64,000 nt of DNA. Source: Streptomyces sp. NBC_01454. GTDB lineage: Bacteria > Actinomycetota > Actinomycetes > Streptomycetales > Streptomycetaceae. The notes under the pieces are model-generated. The model was given only the letters and a program-made list of their open reading frames with translations, searched no databases and was not told the DNA's origin. Below, piece after piece: positions 35,775 through 44,498 of the stretch. Each line of letters opens with the position of its first letter. Position 1 is the first letter of the stretch. The stretch covers positions 6,076,001 through 6,140,000 of the forward strand of contig NZ_CP109460.1 in the NCBI RefSeq assembly GCF_036227565.1, written 5' to 3'. The position numbers and the translations under genes were made by a program.

Positions 35775-36176
35775 TCAGGCCTGTACGAGGTGCTTGCGGC
35801 GCAGCAGGCCGGCCAGCGCGTCGGCGAAGGCGACCGGGTCCAGCGGATGGGTCACCGCCGCGTCCGCACGGCTCCAGGTCGCCAGCCAGGCGTCCTGGGG
35901 GCGGCCGATCAGCAGCAGCACCGGTGGGCACCGGAAGATCTCGTCCTTGATCTGCCGGCAGACGCCCATGCCGCCCGCGGGGGCGGTCTCGCCGTCGAGC
36001 ACGCAGACGTCGATGCCGCCCTGCTCCAGCGCCGTGAGAACGGCCGGGGCGGTGGCGCACTCCAGGATCTCGATCTGCGGGGCATCGGCGGCGGGGCGCC
36101 GGCCGGCCGCCAGCCGGACCTGCTCGCGGGTGCCTGCGTTGTCGCTGTAGACCAGCACCGTGGCAGTCGCCTGCAT
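35775..36176 (-). CDS. degenerate single-domain receiver protein
   Basis: 133 residues, receiver fold only. The acceptor-like Asp61 is present (VCVLDGETAP), but the acidic pair is reduced to SDN at residues 11-13, the switch Ser/Thr is replaced in LLLIGR, and the conserved Lys before Pro is His (VTHPLDP). It may not be phosphorylated in the usual way. ATG at 36176 has GGAGG five bases upstream. It lies between the L,D-transpeptidase and the divergent ctaE. Confidence 0.8.
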   Translation of the reverse strand: MQATATVLVYSDNAGTREQVRLAAGRRPAADAPQIEILECATAPAVLTALEQGGIDVCVLDGETAPAGGMGVCRQIKDEIFRCPPVLLLIGRPQDAWLATWSRADAAVTHPLDPVAFADALAGLLRRKHLVQA

Positions 36177-36428
36177 CGTTCCTCCACGCTTTGTAGCGGC
36201 ACAGCATCGGGTGGGGCGGATGCTACTCCCGCGACGGGTGCCCGCAGGAGGGGTCGGACGGATCCGGGATCTTCCCGACGGGCCGTCAGGAGCGGCACCG
36301 CCGCGGCCCGGGCCCCGCGCCGCGCGCGCCGCGTCCCTCCTTCGAGCGACCGCCGAAATGCGCCGTACGAGCAGGGCATACGCCCTTGACACACCGAACG
36401 GCACCCCCCGGAGTGAGGGCGGGATAAG

Positions 36429-36449
36429 CGACCGACATAATGTCGGTCG
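36429..36449. promoter_or_regulatory. palindrome covering the ctaE start codon
   Basis: Perfect inverted repeat: ten bases 36429-36438 (CGACCGACAT), one central A, and their complement 36440-36449. The right arm begins with the ctaE ATG. There is no Shine-Dalgarno sequence. It could be an operator or an mRNA hairpin hiding the start. A TTGACA lies at 36386-36391, but no good -10 is seen. The rest of 36177-36439 has no gene. Confidence 0.55.
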
Positions 36450-37060
36450 TGGCGACAGCAACGACAGTAGAAACCGGGCACGCGCACCCGTCGGTCAATC
36501 GGCCGAACCTCACCAGCGTCGGAACCATCATCTGGCTGAGTTCCGAGCTGATGTTCTTCGCGGCCCTCTTCGCGATGTACTTCACCCTTCGATCGGTGAC
36601 CGGCGAGGCGTATTGGAAGGAATCCGCCAGTGCGCTGAATCTTCCGTTCTCCGCGACCAACACCACGATCCTGGTGCTCAGCTCGCTGACCTGCCAGCTC
36701 GGCGTATTCGCCGCCGAGCGTGGCGACGTCAAGAAGCTCCGGGCCTGGTTCGTGGTCACCTTCATCATGGGTGCGATCTTCATCGGCGGTCAGGTCTTCG
36801 AGTACACCGAGCTGGTCAAGCACGAGGGCCTGTCGCTCTCGTCCGGCCCCTACGGCTCGGTGTTCTACCTGACCACCGGCTTCCACGGACTGCATGTGAC
36901 AGGCGGTCTGATCGCCTTCCTGCTGGTCCTGGGCAGGACGTACGCGGCCAAGAGGTTCACCCACACGCAGGCCACCGCGGCCATCGTCGTGTCCTACTAC
37001 TGGCACTTCGTCGATGTCGTCTGGATCGGCCTCTTCGCCACGATCTACCTGATCCGGTAA
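36440..37060 (+). CDS. ctaE: cytochrome c oxidase subunit III
   Basis: 206 residues with five membrane helices. Typical motifs are [26 protein letters not shown] and the C-terminal [23 protein letters not shown] at 36440 lies in a palindrome and lacks a ribosome site. It is followed after 84 bp by qcrC, forming the ctaE-qcrCAB operon that links the oxidase and bcc complexes. Confidence 0.96.
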   Translation: MSVVATATTVETGHAHPSVNRPNLTSVGTIIWLSSELMFFAALFAMYFTLRSVTGEAYWKESASALNLPFSATNTTILVLSSLTCQLGVFAAERGDVKKLRAWFVVTFIMGAIFIGGQVFEYTELVKHEGLSLSSGPYGSVFYLTTGFHGLHVTGGLIAFLLVLGRTYAAKRFTHTQATAAIVVSYYWHFVDVVWIGLFATIYLIR

Positions 37061-37144
37061 CCGGTACGGGGCCTTGCCGGGCCCGCATATCAGACAGACA
37101 TAGCCAAAGCATCGACGCAGAAGATCCTGACACCGGGGTAATCC

Positions 37145-37954
37145 GTGAAAAAGCTCTCCGCACGACGGCGCCATCCGCTGGCGGCGCTCGTCGTCCTACT
37201 CCTCGCGCTGGCGGTCACTGGGGGGCTGTACGCCGCGTTCGCGCCGGCGGACAAGGCTCAGGCCGATGACACCGCCCAGTCCCTTGCCATCAAGGAGGGC
37301 AAAAAGCTCTTCGCCGTGGGTTGCGCAAGCTGCCACGGCACCGGCGGTCAGGGCACCTCCGACGGCCCGAGCCTGGTCGGCGTGGGCGCCGCCGCCGTCG
37401 ACTTCCAGGTCGGCACCGGCCGTATGCCCGCCCAGCAGCCCGGCGCCCAGGTGCCGCGGAAGCGGAACATCTACAACAATGCCCAGATCGACCAGCTCGC
37501 GGCCTATGTCGCGTCGCTGGGTGCCGGTCCGTCCGTCCCGGAGAAGTCGCAGTACAACTCCGACGGCGCCAACATCGGCAAGGGCGGCGAGCTGTTCCGC
37601 ACCAACTGCGCGCAGTGCCACAACTTCACCGGTAAGGGCGGCGCCCTCACCAACGGCAAGTTCGCACCGACGCTCGAGGGCGTGGACCCGAAGCACATCT
37701 ACGAGGCCATGCAAACCGGCCCGCAGAACATGCCCTCCTTCGGTGACGGTTCGCTGTCGCAGCAGAACAAGAAGGACATCATCGCGTACCTCGGCGCCGT
37801 CAACGGCGATGAATCCGAGAGCCCGGGCGGCCTTGACCTCGGTGGTCTCGGTCCGGTCAGTGAGGGTCTCTTCGGTTACATCTTCGGCCTGGGCGCGCTG
37901 ATCGCGGTCGCCATCTGGGTCGCAGCCCGGACTACGAAGGCCAAGAAGTCATGA
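37145..37954 (+). CDS. qcrC: cytochrome bcc complex di-heme cytochrome c subunit
   Basis: 269 residues. An N-terminal anchor (about 10-33), two cytochrome c domains with heme motifs CASCH and CAQCH, and a C-terminal membrane helix (about 238-262). It replaces a soluble cytochrome c by passing electrons straight to CtaC in the supercomplex. GTG at 37145. Its stop overlaps the qcrA start (ATGA). Confidence 0.96.
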   Translation: MKKLSARRRHPLAALVVLLLALAVTGGLYAAFAPADKAQADDTAQSLAIKEGKKLFAVGCASCHGTGGQGTSDGPSLVGVGAAAVDFQVGTGRMPAQQPGAQVPRKRNIYNNAQIDQLAAYVASLGAGPSVPEKSQYNSDGANIGKGGELFRTNCAQCHNFTGKGGALTNGKFAPTLEGVDPKHIYEAMQTGPQNMPSFGDGSLSQQNKKDIIAYLGAVNGDESESPGGLDLGGLGPVSEGLFGYIFGLGALIAVAIWVAARTTKAKKS

Positions 37955-39015
37955 GCGAGACTGGACGACACGAAGACGTGCCAGAAGAAACCCTTCCCAG
38001 TGAGCGGGAGACGGCTCACGAAGGCGCGGTGGCCACGGCGGAGAACCCGTTCGCCGACCCGGGGCTCCCGCCCCACGAGCACCGTGCCCAGGACATCGAC
38101 GAGCAGGCCGCCAAGCGCTCCGAGCGCACCGTGGCTCTCCTCTTCGTGGTGTCGATGATCGCCACGGTCGCCTTCATCGCCGCGTACGTGGCGATCCCGA
38201 TCGACGAGATCGTCTACATCTGGCCGATCGGTCACATCAGCGCGCTGAACTTCGCGCTGGGTCTGACCCTCGGTGCGGCCCTGTTCTGCATCGGCGCCGG
38301 CGCGGTCCACTGGGCCCGCACGCTGATGTCGGACGAGGAGGTCGCCGACGAGCGCCACCCGATCGAGGCGGCCCCGGAGGTCAAGGCCAAGGTCATGGCG
38401 GACTTCGCACAGGGTGCGAAGGAGTCGCAGATGGGCCGCCGCAAGCTGGTCCGCAACACGATGTTCGGTGCGCTGGCCCTGGTGCCGCTCTCCGGTGTCG
38501 TCCTGCTGCGTGACCTCGGGCCGCTGCCCGGCACCAAGCTGCGGACGACGAACTGGAAGAAGGGCGTACGCCTGGTCAACCAGTCGACCAACCTCCCGCT
38601 GCGTCCCGAGGACATCGCCGTCGGCTCGCTCACCTTCGCCAAGCCCGAGGGCCTGGAGGAGGACGACGAGGAGTTCGCGCAGAAGATCGCCAAGGACGCC
38701 CTGATGCTCGTGCGGATCCAGCCGCAGAACATCAAGGACAAGCACGAGCTGTCCTGGTCGCACGAGGGCATCGTGGCGTACTCCAAGATCTGCACCCACG
38801 TGGGCTGCCCGATCAGCCTCTACGAGCAGCAGACGCACCACGTGCTCTGCCCCTGCCACCAGTCGACCTTCGACCTCTCTGACGGCGGTCGAGTGATCTT
38901 CGGTCCGGCCGGTCACGCCCTGCCGCAGCTGCACATCACGGAGAAGGACGGCTTCCTGGAGGCCGCAAACGGCTTCGAGGAGCCCGTCGGCCCGAGCTTC
39001 TGGGAGCGCGGATGA
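37951..39015 (+). CDS. qcrA: Rieske iron-sulfur subunit of the cytochrome bcc complex
   Basis: 354 residues. Three membrane helices in the first half, as in other actinobacterial QcrA, then the Rieske domain with CTHVGCPIS and CPCHQSTFD ligands ([2Fe-2S], two Cys and two His). An acidic N-terminus (about 1-55) is extra. The early LFCIGAGAVHWARTL is part of the second helix. Overlaps qcrC and qcrB by 4 bp each. Confidence 0.96.
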   Translation: MSETGRHEDVPEETLPSERETAHEGAVATAENPFADPGLPPHEHRAQDIDEQAAKRSERTVALLFVVSMIATVAFIAAYVAIPIDEIVYIWPIGHISALNFALGLTLGAALFCIGAGAVHWARTLMSDEEVADERHPIEAAPEVKAKVMADFAQGAKESQMGRRKLVRNTMFGALALVPLSGVVLLRDLGPLPGTKLRTTNWKKGVRLVNQSTNLPLRPEDIAVGSLTFAKPEGLEEDDEEFAQKIAKDALMLVRIQPQNIKDKHELSWSHEGIVAYSKICTHVGCPISLYEQQTHHVLCPCHQSTFDLSDGGRVIFGPAGHALPQLHITEKDGFLEAANGFEEPVGPSFWERG

Positions 39016-40649
39016 GTAACGAGACGAGCGCGACCACCACGCGCCGTGGCCAGGCGCCACGGGGCGAGCGGATCGCCGACTGGGCGGACGGCCGGCTGGG
39101 CATCTACAGCCTCGCCAAGTCCAACATGCGCAAGATCTTCCCGGACCACTGGTCCTTCATGCTGGGCGAGGTCGCGCTTTACAGCTTCATCATCATCATC
39201 CTGACCGGTGTCTATCTGACGCTGTTCTTCCACCCGAGCATGGCCGAGGTGACCTATCACGGTTCCTATGTGCCCATGCAGGGAATCCGGATGACGCAGG
39301 CCTTTGAGTCGACGCTGAACATCAGCTTCGACGTGCGCGGTGGCCTGCTGATCCGCCAGATCCATCACTGGGCCGCGCTGGTCTTCCTGGCCGCGATGAT
39401 GGTCCACATGATGCGGGTGTTCTTCACCGGCGCCTTCCGCAAGCCGCGTGAGGTCAACTGGCTGTTCGGCTTCCTGCTGTTCGTGCTGGGCATGTTCACC
39501 GGCTTCACCGGCTACTCGCTCCCCGACGACCTGCTCTCCGGCACCGGCGTGCGGTTCATCGAGGGCGTCATCCTGGCGATGCCGCTGGTCGGTTCGTACC
39601 TGCAGTTCTTCATCTTCGGCGGGGAGTTCCCGGGGCACGACATCATCCCGCGGTTCTTCACGGTGCACGTGCTGCTGCTGCCGGGCATCATGCTCGGCCT
39701 GCTGGTGGCGCACCTGATCCTGGTCTTCTACCACAAGCACACCCAGTTCCCGGGTGCCGGCAAGACCAACAACAACGTCGTGGGCATGCCGCTGCTGCCG
39801 GTCTACATGGCCAAGGCCGGAGGCTTCTTCTTCCTGGTCTTCGGTGTGATCGCGGCGATCGCCGCGATCGCCAGCATCAACCCGGTGTGGGCCATCGGCC
39901 CCTACCGCCCCGACCAGGTGTCCACCGGCGCCCAGCCCGACTGGTACATGGGCTTCGCCGAGGGTCTGGTGCGTGTCATGCCGGGCTGGGAGTGGAACTT
40001 CTGGGGCCACACCATCAACTTCGGTGTGCTGATCCCGATCGTGATCTTCCCGCTGGTCCTGGTCGCGATCGCGGCCTACCCGTTCGTCGAGTCCTGGGTC
40101 AAGGGCGACAAGCGCGAGCACCACATCCTGGACCGCCCGCGCAACGTGCCCACCCGTACCGGCTTCGGTGTCGCCTGGCTGGTCGCGTACTTCGTGATGC
40201 TGATCGGTGGCGGTAACGACCTGTGGGCCACGCACTTCCACCTGTCGCTCAACTCGCTCACCTGGTTCGTCCGGATCGGATTCTTCGTCCTTCCGGTGCT
40301 GTCCTTCATCGCCACCAAGCGGATCTGCATGGGTCTGCAGCGGCGCGACAGGGACAAGGTGCTGCACGGACGCGAGTCCGGGATCATCAAGCGCCTGCCG
40401 CACGGTGAGTTCATCGAGGTCCACGAGCCGCTCGACCAGGAGCAGCTGCACGTCCTGACCCAGCACGAGCAGCCCGCGCCGCTCGAACTGGGCCCGGAGG
40501 TCGACGAGAACGGCGTGGAGCGCAAGCTCTCGCGTTCGCAGAAGCTGCGCGCCAAGCTCTCCAAGAGCTACTACGGCGAGGACAACGTCATCGCCAAGCC
40601 CACGGTGGAGGAGTACAAGGAGATCACCAGCGGCCACGGCCACCACTGA
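39012..40649 (+). CDS. qcrB: cytochrome b subunit of the cytochrome bcc complex
   Basis: 545 residues. The cytochrome b core has nine or so helices with the heme His pairs (IHHWAALVF, MVHMMRVFF; PRFFTVHVLLLP, LVAHLILVFYHKH) and the quinol-site motif GAQPDWYMGF in place of PEWY. A long charged C-terminal extension (about 430-545) is typical of actinobacteria. It oxidises menaquinol. ATG at 39012 overlaps the qcrA stop. Confidence 0.97.
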   Translation: MSNETSATTTRRGQAPRGERIADWADGRLGIYSLAKSNMRKIFPDHWSFMLGEVALYSFIIIILTGVYLTLFFHPSMAEVTYHGSYVPMQGIRMTQAFESTLNISFDVRGGLLIRQIHHWAALVFLAAMMVHMMRVFFTGAFRKPREVNWLFGFLLFVLGMFTGFTGYSLPDDLLSGTGVRFIEGVILAMPLVGSYLQFFIFGGEFPGHDIIPRFFTVHVLLLPGIMLGLLVAHLILVFYHKHTQFPGAGKTNNNVVGMPLLPVYMAKAGGFFFLVFGVIAAIAAIASINPVWAIGPYRPDQVSTGAQPDWYMGFAEGLVRVMPGWEWNFWGHTINFGVLIPIVIFPLVLVAIAAYPFVESWVKGDKREHHILDRPRNVPTRTGFGVAWLVAYFVMLIGGGNDLWATHFHLSLNSLTWFVRIGFFVLPVLSFIATKRICMGLQRRDRDKVLHGRESGIIKRLPHGEFIEVHEPLDQEQLHVLTQHEQPAPLELGPEVDENGVERKLSRSQKLRAKLSKSYYGEDNVIAKPTVEEYKEITSGHGHH

Positions 40650-40692
40650 TCTCCGCGGCGCCTCGTAGCGCACGAAGGAAGCACGCCACCCA

Positions 40693-40725
40693 GAGGGCCC
40701 CGTCGCACGACCGGACGGGGCCCTC
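40693..40725 (+). terminator. terminator after ctaE-qcrCAB
   Basis: 12-bp perfect stem (40693-40704 with 40714-40725) and 9-base loop, 44 bp after qcrB. Confidence 0.85.
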
Positions 40726-40789
40726 CGGCATGCCCGGCGGCTCGATAGGGTGAACCGCAGAAGCAGGTGACGAACCAGGAGTGTGGACC

Positions 40790-41854
40790 ATGAGCGTTGC
40801 GACCCCCTTCGGCGGCGACAGCGTGGCGGCTCACACCTGGCCGGGCCTCCTCAACGCCCTGCTCGACGGCCGTGACCTCACCGCGGACGACACCGCGTGG
40901 GCGATGGACAAGATCATGCGGGGCGAGGCCGGCGACGCCCAGATCGCCGGGTTCGCGGTGGCGCTGCGGGCCAAGGGTGAGACCGTCGCGGAGATCTCCG
41001 GCCTGGTCCGGACGATGTACGAGCACGCCCGGCTGATCGACGTGCCCGGCCCGAGCGTGGACATCGTCGGCACCGGCGGGGACGGCGCCAAGACCGTCAA
41101 CATCTCCACGATGTCCTCGATCGTGGTGGCCGGCACCGGCGCCAAGGTCGTCAAGCACGGCAACCGCGCCGCGTCCTCGGCCAGCGGCGCCTCCGACGTC
41201 CTGGAGAAGCTGGGCGTCAATCTCGATCTCACCCCGCGGCGGGTCGTCGAGGTCGCCGAGGAAGCGGGGATCACCTTCTGCTTCGCGGTGAAGTTCCACC
41301 CCGCGCTGCGGCACGTCGCCAACGCCCGCAGCCAGCTCGGCATCCGCACCACGTTCAATGTGCTGGGCCCGCTGACCAACCCCGCGAAGGTCCGCGCGCA
41401 GGCGACCGGTGTCGCGGACGCCCGGATGGCGCCCATCCTGGCCGGGGTGCTCGCCGAGCGCGGCTCCTCGGCGCTGGTGTTCCGCGGCGACGACGGCATG
41501 GACGAGCTGACCACGACCGCGACCTCACGGGTGTGGATCGTCCGGGACGGCACGGTCCGCGAGGAGGCCTTCGACCCGCGGGACGTGGGGATCGAGCTGG
41601 TGCCGGTGGAGGCCCTGCGCGGCGCGGACGCCTCGTACAACGCGGAGGTGGCGCGCCGGCTGCTGGACGGGGAGACCGGGCCGGTGCGCGAGGCGGTGCT
41701 GCTGAACTCCGCGGCGGCGCTGGTCGCCCTGGAGCCCACTCACGCCCCGCTGGCGCAGCAGATCCGGTCCGCGCTCGACACCGCCGCCGCCTCGATCGAC
41801 TCCGGGGCGGCCAAGCGGGCGCTGGAGCGCTGGGTGGCGGCCAGCAACGCCTGA
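40790..41854 (+). CDS. trpD: anthranilate phosphoribosyltransferase
   Basis: 354 residues. Transfers phosphoribosyl from PRPP to anthranilate in tryptophan synthesis. The PRPP loop [17 protein letters not shown] (about 93-109) and [18 protein letters not shown] are typical. ATG at 40790 has AGGAG eight bases upstream, favouring it over a GTG at 40781. Stand-alone, with terminators on both sides; no other trp gene is near. Confidence 0.95.
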   Translation: MSVATPFGGDSVAAHTWPGLLNALLDGRDLTADDTAWAMDKIMRGEAGDAQIAGFAVALRAKGETVAEISGLVRTMYEHARLIDVPGPSVDIVGTGGDGAKTVNISTMSSIVVAGTGAKVVKHGNRAASSASGASDVLEKLGVNLDLTPRRVVEVAEEAGITFCFAVKFHPALRHVANARSQLGIRTTFNVLGPLTNPAKVRAQATGVADARMAPILAGVLAERGSSALVFRGDDGMDELTTTATSRVWIVRDGTVREEAFDPRDVGIELVPVEALRGADASYNAEVARRLLDGETGPVREAVLLNSAAALVALEPTHAPLAQQIRSALDTAAASIDSGAAKRALERWVAASNA

Positions 41855-41877
41855 GCGCACGGTCACACAGGGTGTGC

Positions 41878-41914
41878 CGCAAGGCCCGTTCCGTCATATG
41901 GACCGGGCCTTGCG
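41878..41914 (+). terminator. terminator after trpD
   Basis: 11-bp perfect stem (41878-41888 with 41904-41914), 15-base loop. Confidence 0.8.
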
Positions 41915-41945
41915 CCGCACCGGCGGTATGGCATGATTCTGCGCA

Positions 41946-42060
41946 GGTCACGAGTGACAGCGACACAGGCCCCGGCCCGCTGTCCGGCAACCCTCCTTCC
42001 GTGGCGGGGTGCCCCGGGTGATGACCAGGCCGCAGGCAGCGAGGTCTGCGGCAAGCGCGG
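41946..42060 (+). ncRNA. SAM-IV-type riboswitch
   Basis: The sequence follows the SAM-IV pattern I recall: GGTCACGAGTGACAGCGACA at the 5' side, GGCCCCGGC, GTCCGGCAACCCTCC, GGCGGGGTGCCCCGGGTGAT, then GATGACC closing the outer stem with GGTCA. The hairpin CCGCAG...CTGCGG (42029-42050) fits the extra downstream helix. SAM-IV RNAs bind S-adenosylmethionine and usually repress sulfur and methionine genes. It stands before a class V aminotransferase. A covariance-model search was not possible here. Confidence 0.85.
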
Positions 42061-42078
42061 ATCCCTCGCCAGGGATCC
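42059..42078 (+). promoter_or_regulatory. hairpin between riboswitch and leader peptide
   Basis: Perfect 8-bp stem (42059-42066 with 42071-42078) with loop CGCC, directly after the aptamer; probably part of the expression platform. Confidence 0.55.
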
Positions 42079-42100
42079 TGGTCCTCGAGGGAGAACTTCC

Positions 42101-42121
42101 GTGAATCAGCGAATGCGATAG
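42101..42121 (+). CDS. six-residue leader peptide (MNQRMR)
   Basis: GTG-AAT-CAG-CGA-ATG-CGA-TAG with GAGGGAGA ideally placed upstream. It lies after the riboswitch and overlaps the start of a possible attenuator. The peptide has no Cys, and one internal Met (two counting the start). A role in attenuation is inferred. Confidence 0.5.
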   Translation: MNQRMR

Positions 42122-42153
42122 GGCTCGACGGCCCCTTCTCCGCATCCCTTTTT
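42113..42153 (+). terminator. possible attenuator before the aminotransferase gene
   Basis: ATGCG (42113-42117) can pair with CGCAT (42141-42145) and GGGC (42121-42124) with GCCC, followed by the T-rich run CCCTTTTTCCTTTCC (42146-42160). The stem is interrupted, but a T-run is rare in this genome. Confidence 0.5.
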
Positions 42154-42233
42154 CCTTTCCGCTGCGGTGCCCCGACGGCTGCTTCCGCGCGCCTGCCCGC
42201 AGCGAATTCGCTTACCTCTTACGGGAGTTCGCC

Positions 42234-43652
42234 ATGTCTGTTGCCGCCGTTGCCGCCGACCGTTCCGTTTGTCCCCCGCTGCCGGTTCTCGGACGGGATG
42301 TCCGCGTCCCGCTCGTGACCGGCGGCGAGGTCGATTACGCCGCGCTGGACTACGCCGCCAGCGCCCCCGCGCTGCAGCGGGTCTGGGACGACGTGGCGGC
42401 CTACGCCCCCTACTACGGCAGCGTGCACCGCGGCGCCGGATACCTCTCGCAGCTGTCCACCGACCTGTTCGAGAACAGCCGCCGGACGGTCGCGGAATTC
42501 CTCGGCTGCCGCGCCGACGACCAGGTGGTGTTCACCCGCTCGACCACCGACTCGCTGAACCTGCTCGCCGCCGCCCTGCCGCAGGGCACCCGGGTGTTCG
42601 TCTTCGAGACCGAGCACCACGCCTCGCTGCTGCCGTGGGAGCAGCGCGCCGATGTCGCGGTGACCTATCTGAGCGCCCCGCGCACCCCGCAGCAGGCGGT
42701 GGAGGGCCTGGAGAAGGCGCTGGCGGAGCTGGCGGCATCCCCAGCGGTGGCCGGGGGGGAGCCGTACGGGCCGGCGCTGGTCTGTGTGACCGGGGCGTCG
42801 AACGTGACCGGTGAGCTGTGGCCGGTGCGGGAGCTGGCGGCCGCCGCGCATGCGCACGGCGCGCGGATCGTGCTCGACGCGGCGCAGCTCGTCCCGCACC
42901 ACCCCGTGGACCTCGCCGAACTGGACGTCGACTGGGTCGCGTTCTCCGGGCACAAGCTGTACGCGCCGTTCGGCTGCGGGGTGCTGGCCGGCCGGGCGGA
43001 CTGGCTGCGCGACGCCGCGCCCTACCTCGCCGGCGGCGGCGCCAGCCGCAAGGTCACGCGACGCGTGAGCGGGGAAGGGGCCGGCGGGGTGGACGTCGAG
43101 TGGCACACCACTGCGGCCCGCCACGAGGCCGGCTCGCCGAACGTCATCGGCGCCTATGCGATCGCCTCCGCCTGCCAGGCGTTGACCGAGGCCGGCTTCC
43201 CGGAGCTCATCGCCCGTGAGCAGGCCCTGATCGAGCGGGTCCGGGCGGGCCTGGCCGAGGTGCCCGAGGTCCAGGTGCTGTCGCTCTTCGGCGCGGACGC
43301 CGCCCGGGTGGGCGTGCTCTCGTTCGTCGTCGAGGGCTGGAACAGCTCACACTTCGCGGCGGCGCTGTCGGCGGAGTACGGCATCGGCGTCCGCGACGGC
43401 CTGTTCTGCGCCCACCCCCTCGTCCGGACCCTGCTGGGCAGCGAGCCCCAGGACCCGGGCGAGTGCGGCGCCCCCGAGGCGGCCCCCGGCGAGCGGTCCC
43501 TGAACGCCATCCGCGTCAGCTTCGGCGCCGGCACGCCGGAGGAGCACATTGACCGCTTCCTCCACGCGGTCCGCGAACTGCTGACGGACGGCGCCCGCTG
43601 GAACTACCGCACGGAGGACGGCCGTTGCGTGCCGGCGCGTAGCGCGGATTGA
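42234..43652 (+). CDS. class V aminotransferase (SufS/CsdA-like PLP enzyme)
   Basis: 472 residues. PLP Lys241 in FSGHKLYAPFG, the Asp of VLDAAQLVPH, and the TEHHASLLPW His. A Cys is present in GLFCAHPLVR, near where desulfurases hold the active-site Cys, but the loop differs from group I or II desulfurases. The reaction is not fixed: desulfurase, beta-lyase or transaminase. The SAM-IV-type leader upstream points to sulfur or methionine metabolism. ATG at 42234 follows a GGGAG. Its stop lies at the edge of a long repeat block. Confidence 0.85.
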   Translation: MSVAAVAADRSVCPPLPVLGRDVRVPLVTGGEVDYAALDYAASAPALQRVWDDVAAYAPYYGSVHRGAGYLSQLSTDLFENSRRTVAEFLGCRADDQVVFTRSTTDSLNLLAAALPQGTRVFVFETEHHASLLPWEQRADVAVTYLSAPRTPQQAVEGLEKALAELAASPAVAGGEPYGPALVCVTGASNVTGELWPVRELAAAAHAHGARIVLDAAQLVPHHPVDLAELDVDWVAFSGHKLYAPFGCGVLAGRADWLRDAAPYLAGGGASRKVTRRVSGEGAGGVDVEWHTTAARHEAGSPNVIGAYAIASACQALTEAGFPELIAREQALIERVRAGLAEVPEVQVLSLFGADAARVGVLSFVVEGWNSSHFAAALSAEYGIGVRDGLFCAHPLVRTLLGSEPQDPGECGAPEAAPGERSLNAIRVSFGAGTPEEHIDRFLHAVRELLTDGARWNYRTEDGRCVPARSAD

Positions 43653-43750
43653 TTCCCACGTTGTCGGCTTTCCCGCCGTGGTGGTTGCTCACCGTTTGTC
43701 GCCCGCTTCGCGGTGCGCCCGTCGTTGCGCCTTTCCGCTGCGCGGGGCTG
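43651..43750 (+). repeat. partial copy of the long repeat
   Basis: This 100-bp stretch matches the left half of the two full repeat copies (CCCGCCGTGGTGGTT, CCGCTGCGCGGGGCTG) with several changes. It lacks the hairpin. The aminotransferase stop codon lies in its first bases. Confidence 0.65.
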
Positions 43751-43920
43751 ATTCCCGCGTTGTTGTCTGTCCCGCCGTGGGTGTTGTTCGCCGTTGCGCC
43801 TGCGGCGGGCGGGTGGGTGTGGGGTGCGGTGACGGGCCTCCGGGGGTGGGTGTTCGGACTGCTTCGCTTTACGTCCGAACACCCACCCCCTCCGGCCCGT
43901 CCCCTCCCGTGGGGGGATGA
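43751..43920 (+). repeat. long structured repeat, copy A
   Basis: About 170 bp with CCGTTGCGCCTGCGGCGGGC, GTGCGGTGACGGGCCTCCGG and a perfect 18-bp hairpin (43842-43859 with 43873-43890) whose 13-base loop is TGCTTCGCTTTAC. The same blocks occur in copy B on the other strand. No ORF in it looks real. Confidence 0.85.
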
Positions 43921-43989
43921 GTGAACGTGTGTGGGGGCGGGCCGCCGATGGCCGTCTCGGTACGACCTGTCAGGCGCGCTGGACCAGCT

Positions 43990-44216
43990 ACGTCCACCCC
44001 CACCGGCTGTTCCTCTCCCACAACGGGAGGGGGCGGGCCGGAGGGGCCGGTGTGTGGGACGTAAAGCGAAGCAGTCCCACACACCGGCCCCGGAGGTCCG
44101 TCACCGCACCCGACAGCCCCGCGCAGCGGACCCCGCCCGCCGCAGGCGCAACGGCGAGAAACCACCACGGCGGGACAGCCAAAAACGTGGGAGGGAAGCC
44201 AAGCGCAGCGGAGTGG
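43990..44216 (-). repeat. long structured repeat, copy B (inverted)
   Basis: On the minus strand this repeats the blocks of copy A in the same order. Its 18-bp hairpin (44043-44060 with 44074-44091) has the identical 13-base loop, but 7 of 18 stem positions differ from copy A, and each is matched on the other arm. The left boundary is uncertain. It ends at the stop codon of the Lrp-like gene. Confidence 0.85.
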
Positions 44217-44498
44217 CTAGGCTTCCAGCCCGATCGCAAAGGCGGCCTCGAGGTCGTGCTGGGAATACGTGCGGAATGCGATGTGCGTTTCCGTGGAGGC
44301 GACGCCCGGGACCTTGCTGATGTGGCCCGGGATGACGTCCGCGAGGTCGTCATGGGCGGCGACCCGCACCATCGCGATCAGGTCGTGGGCGCCGGTGACC
44401 GAGTAGACCTCGCTGACCCCGTCCAGGGCGGCGATCTTCTCGGCGATCTCCGGGATCTGGTCCACGCTGGTCTTGATGAGCACGATCGACGTGATCAC
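44217..44498 (-). CDS. Lrp/AsnC ligand-binding domain protein (no DNA-binding domain)
   Basis: 93 residues. This is only the C-terminal RAM domain of Lrp/AsnC regulators (ITSIVLIKTSVDQIPEIAEKI, GVSEVYSVTGAHDLIAMV), without the helix-turn-helix. Such proteins may bind amino acids or modulate full-length Lrp proteins. GTG at 44498 has GGGAGAG upstream and overlaps the stop of the rhomboid gene by 4 bp. Confidence 0.92.
   Translation of the reverse strand: MITSIVLIKTSVDQIPEIAEKIAALDGVSEVYSVTGAHDLIAMVRVAAHDDLADVIPGHISKVPGVASTETHIAFRTYSQHDLEAAFAIGLEA

Noticed and set aside
42101..42121. Leader peptide as a Cys- or Trp-type attenuation peptide
   Set aside because: MNQRMR has no run of Cys or Trp codons; classic attenuation by those amino acids does not fit.
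43651..44216. Inverted repeats as the ends of an insertion sequence
   Set aside because: Only about 100 bp lie between the copies, with no transposase frame.
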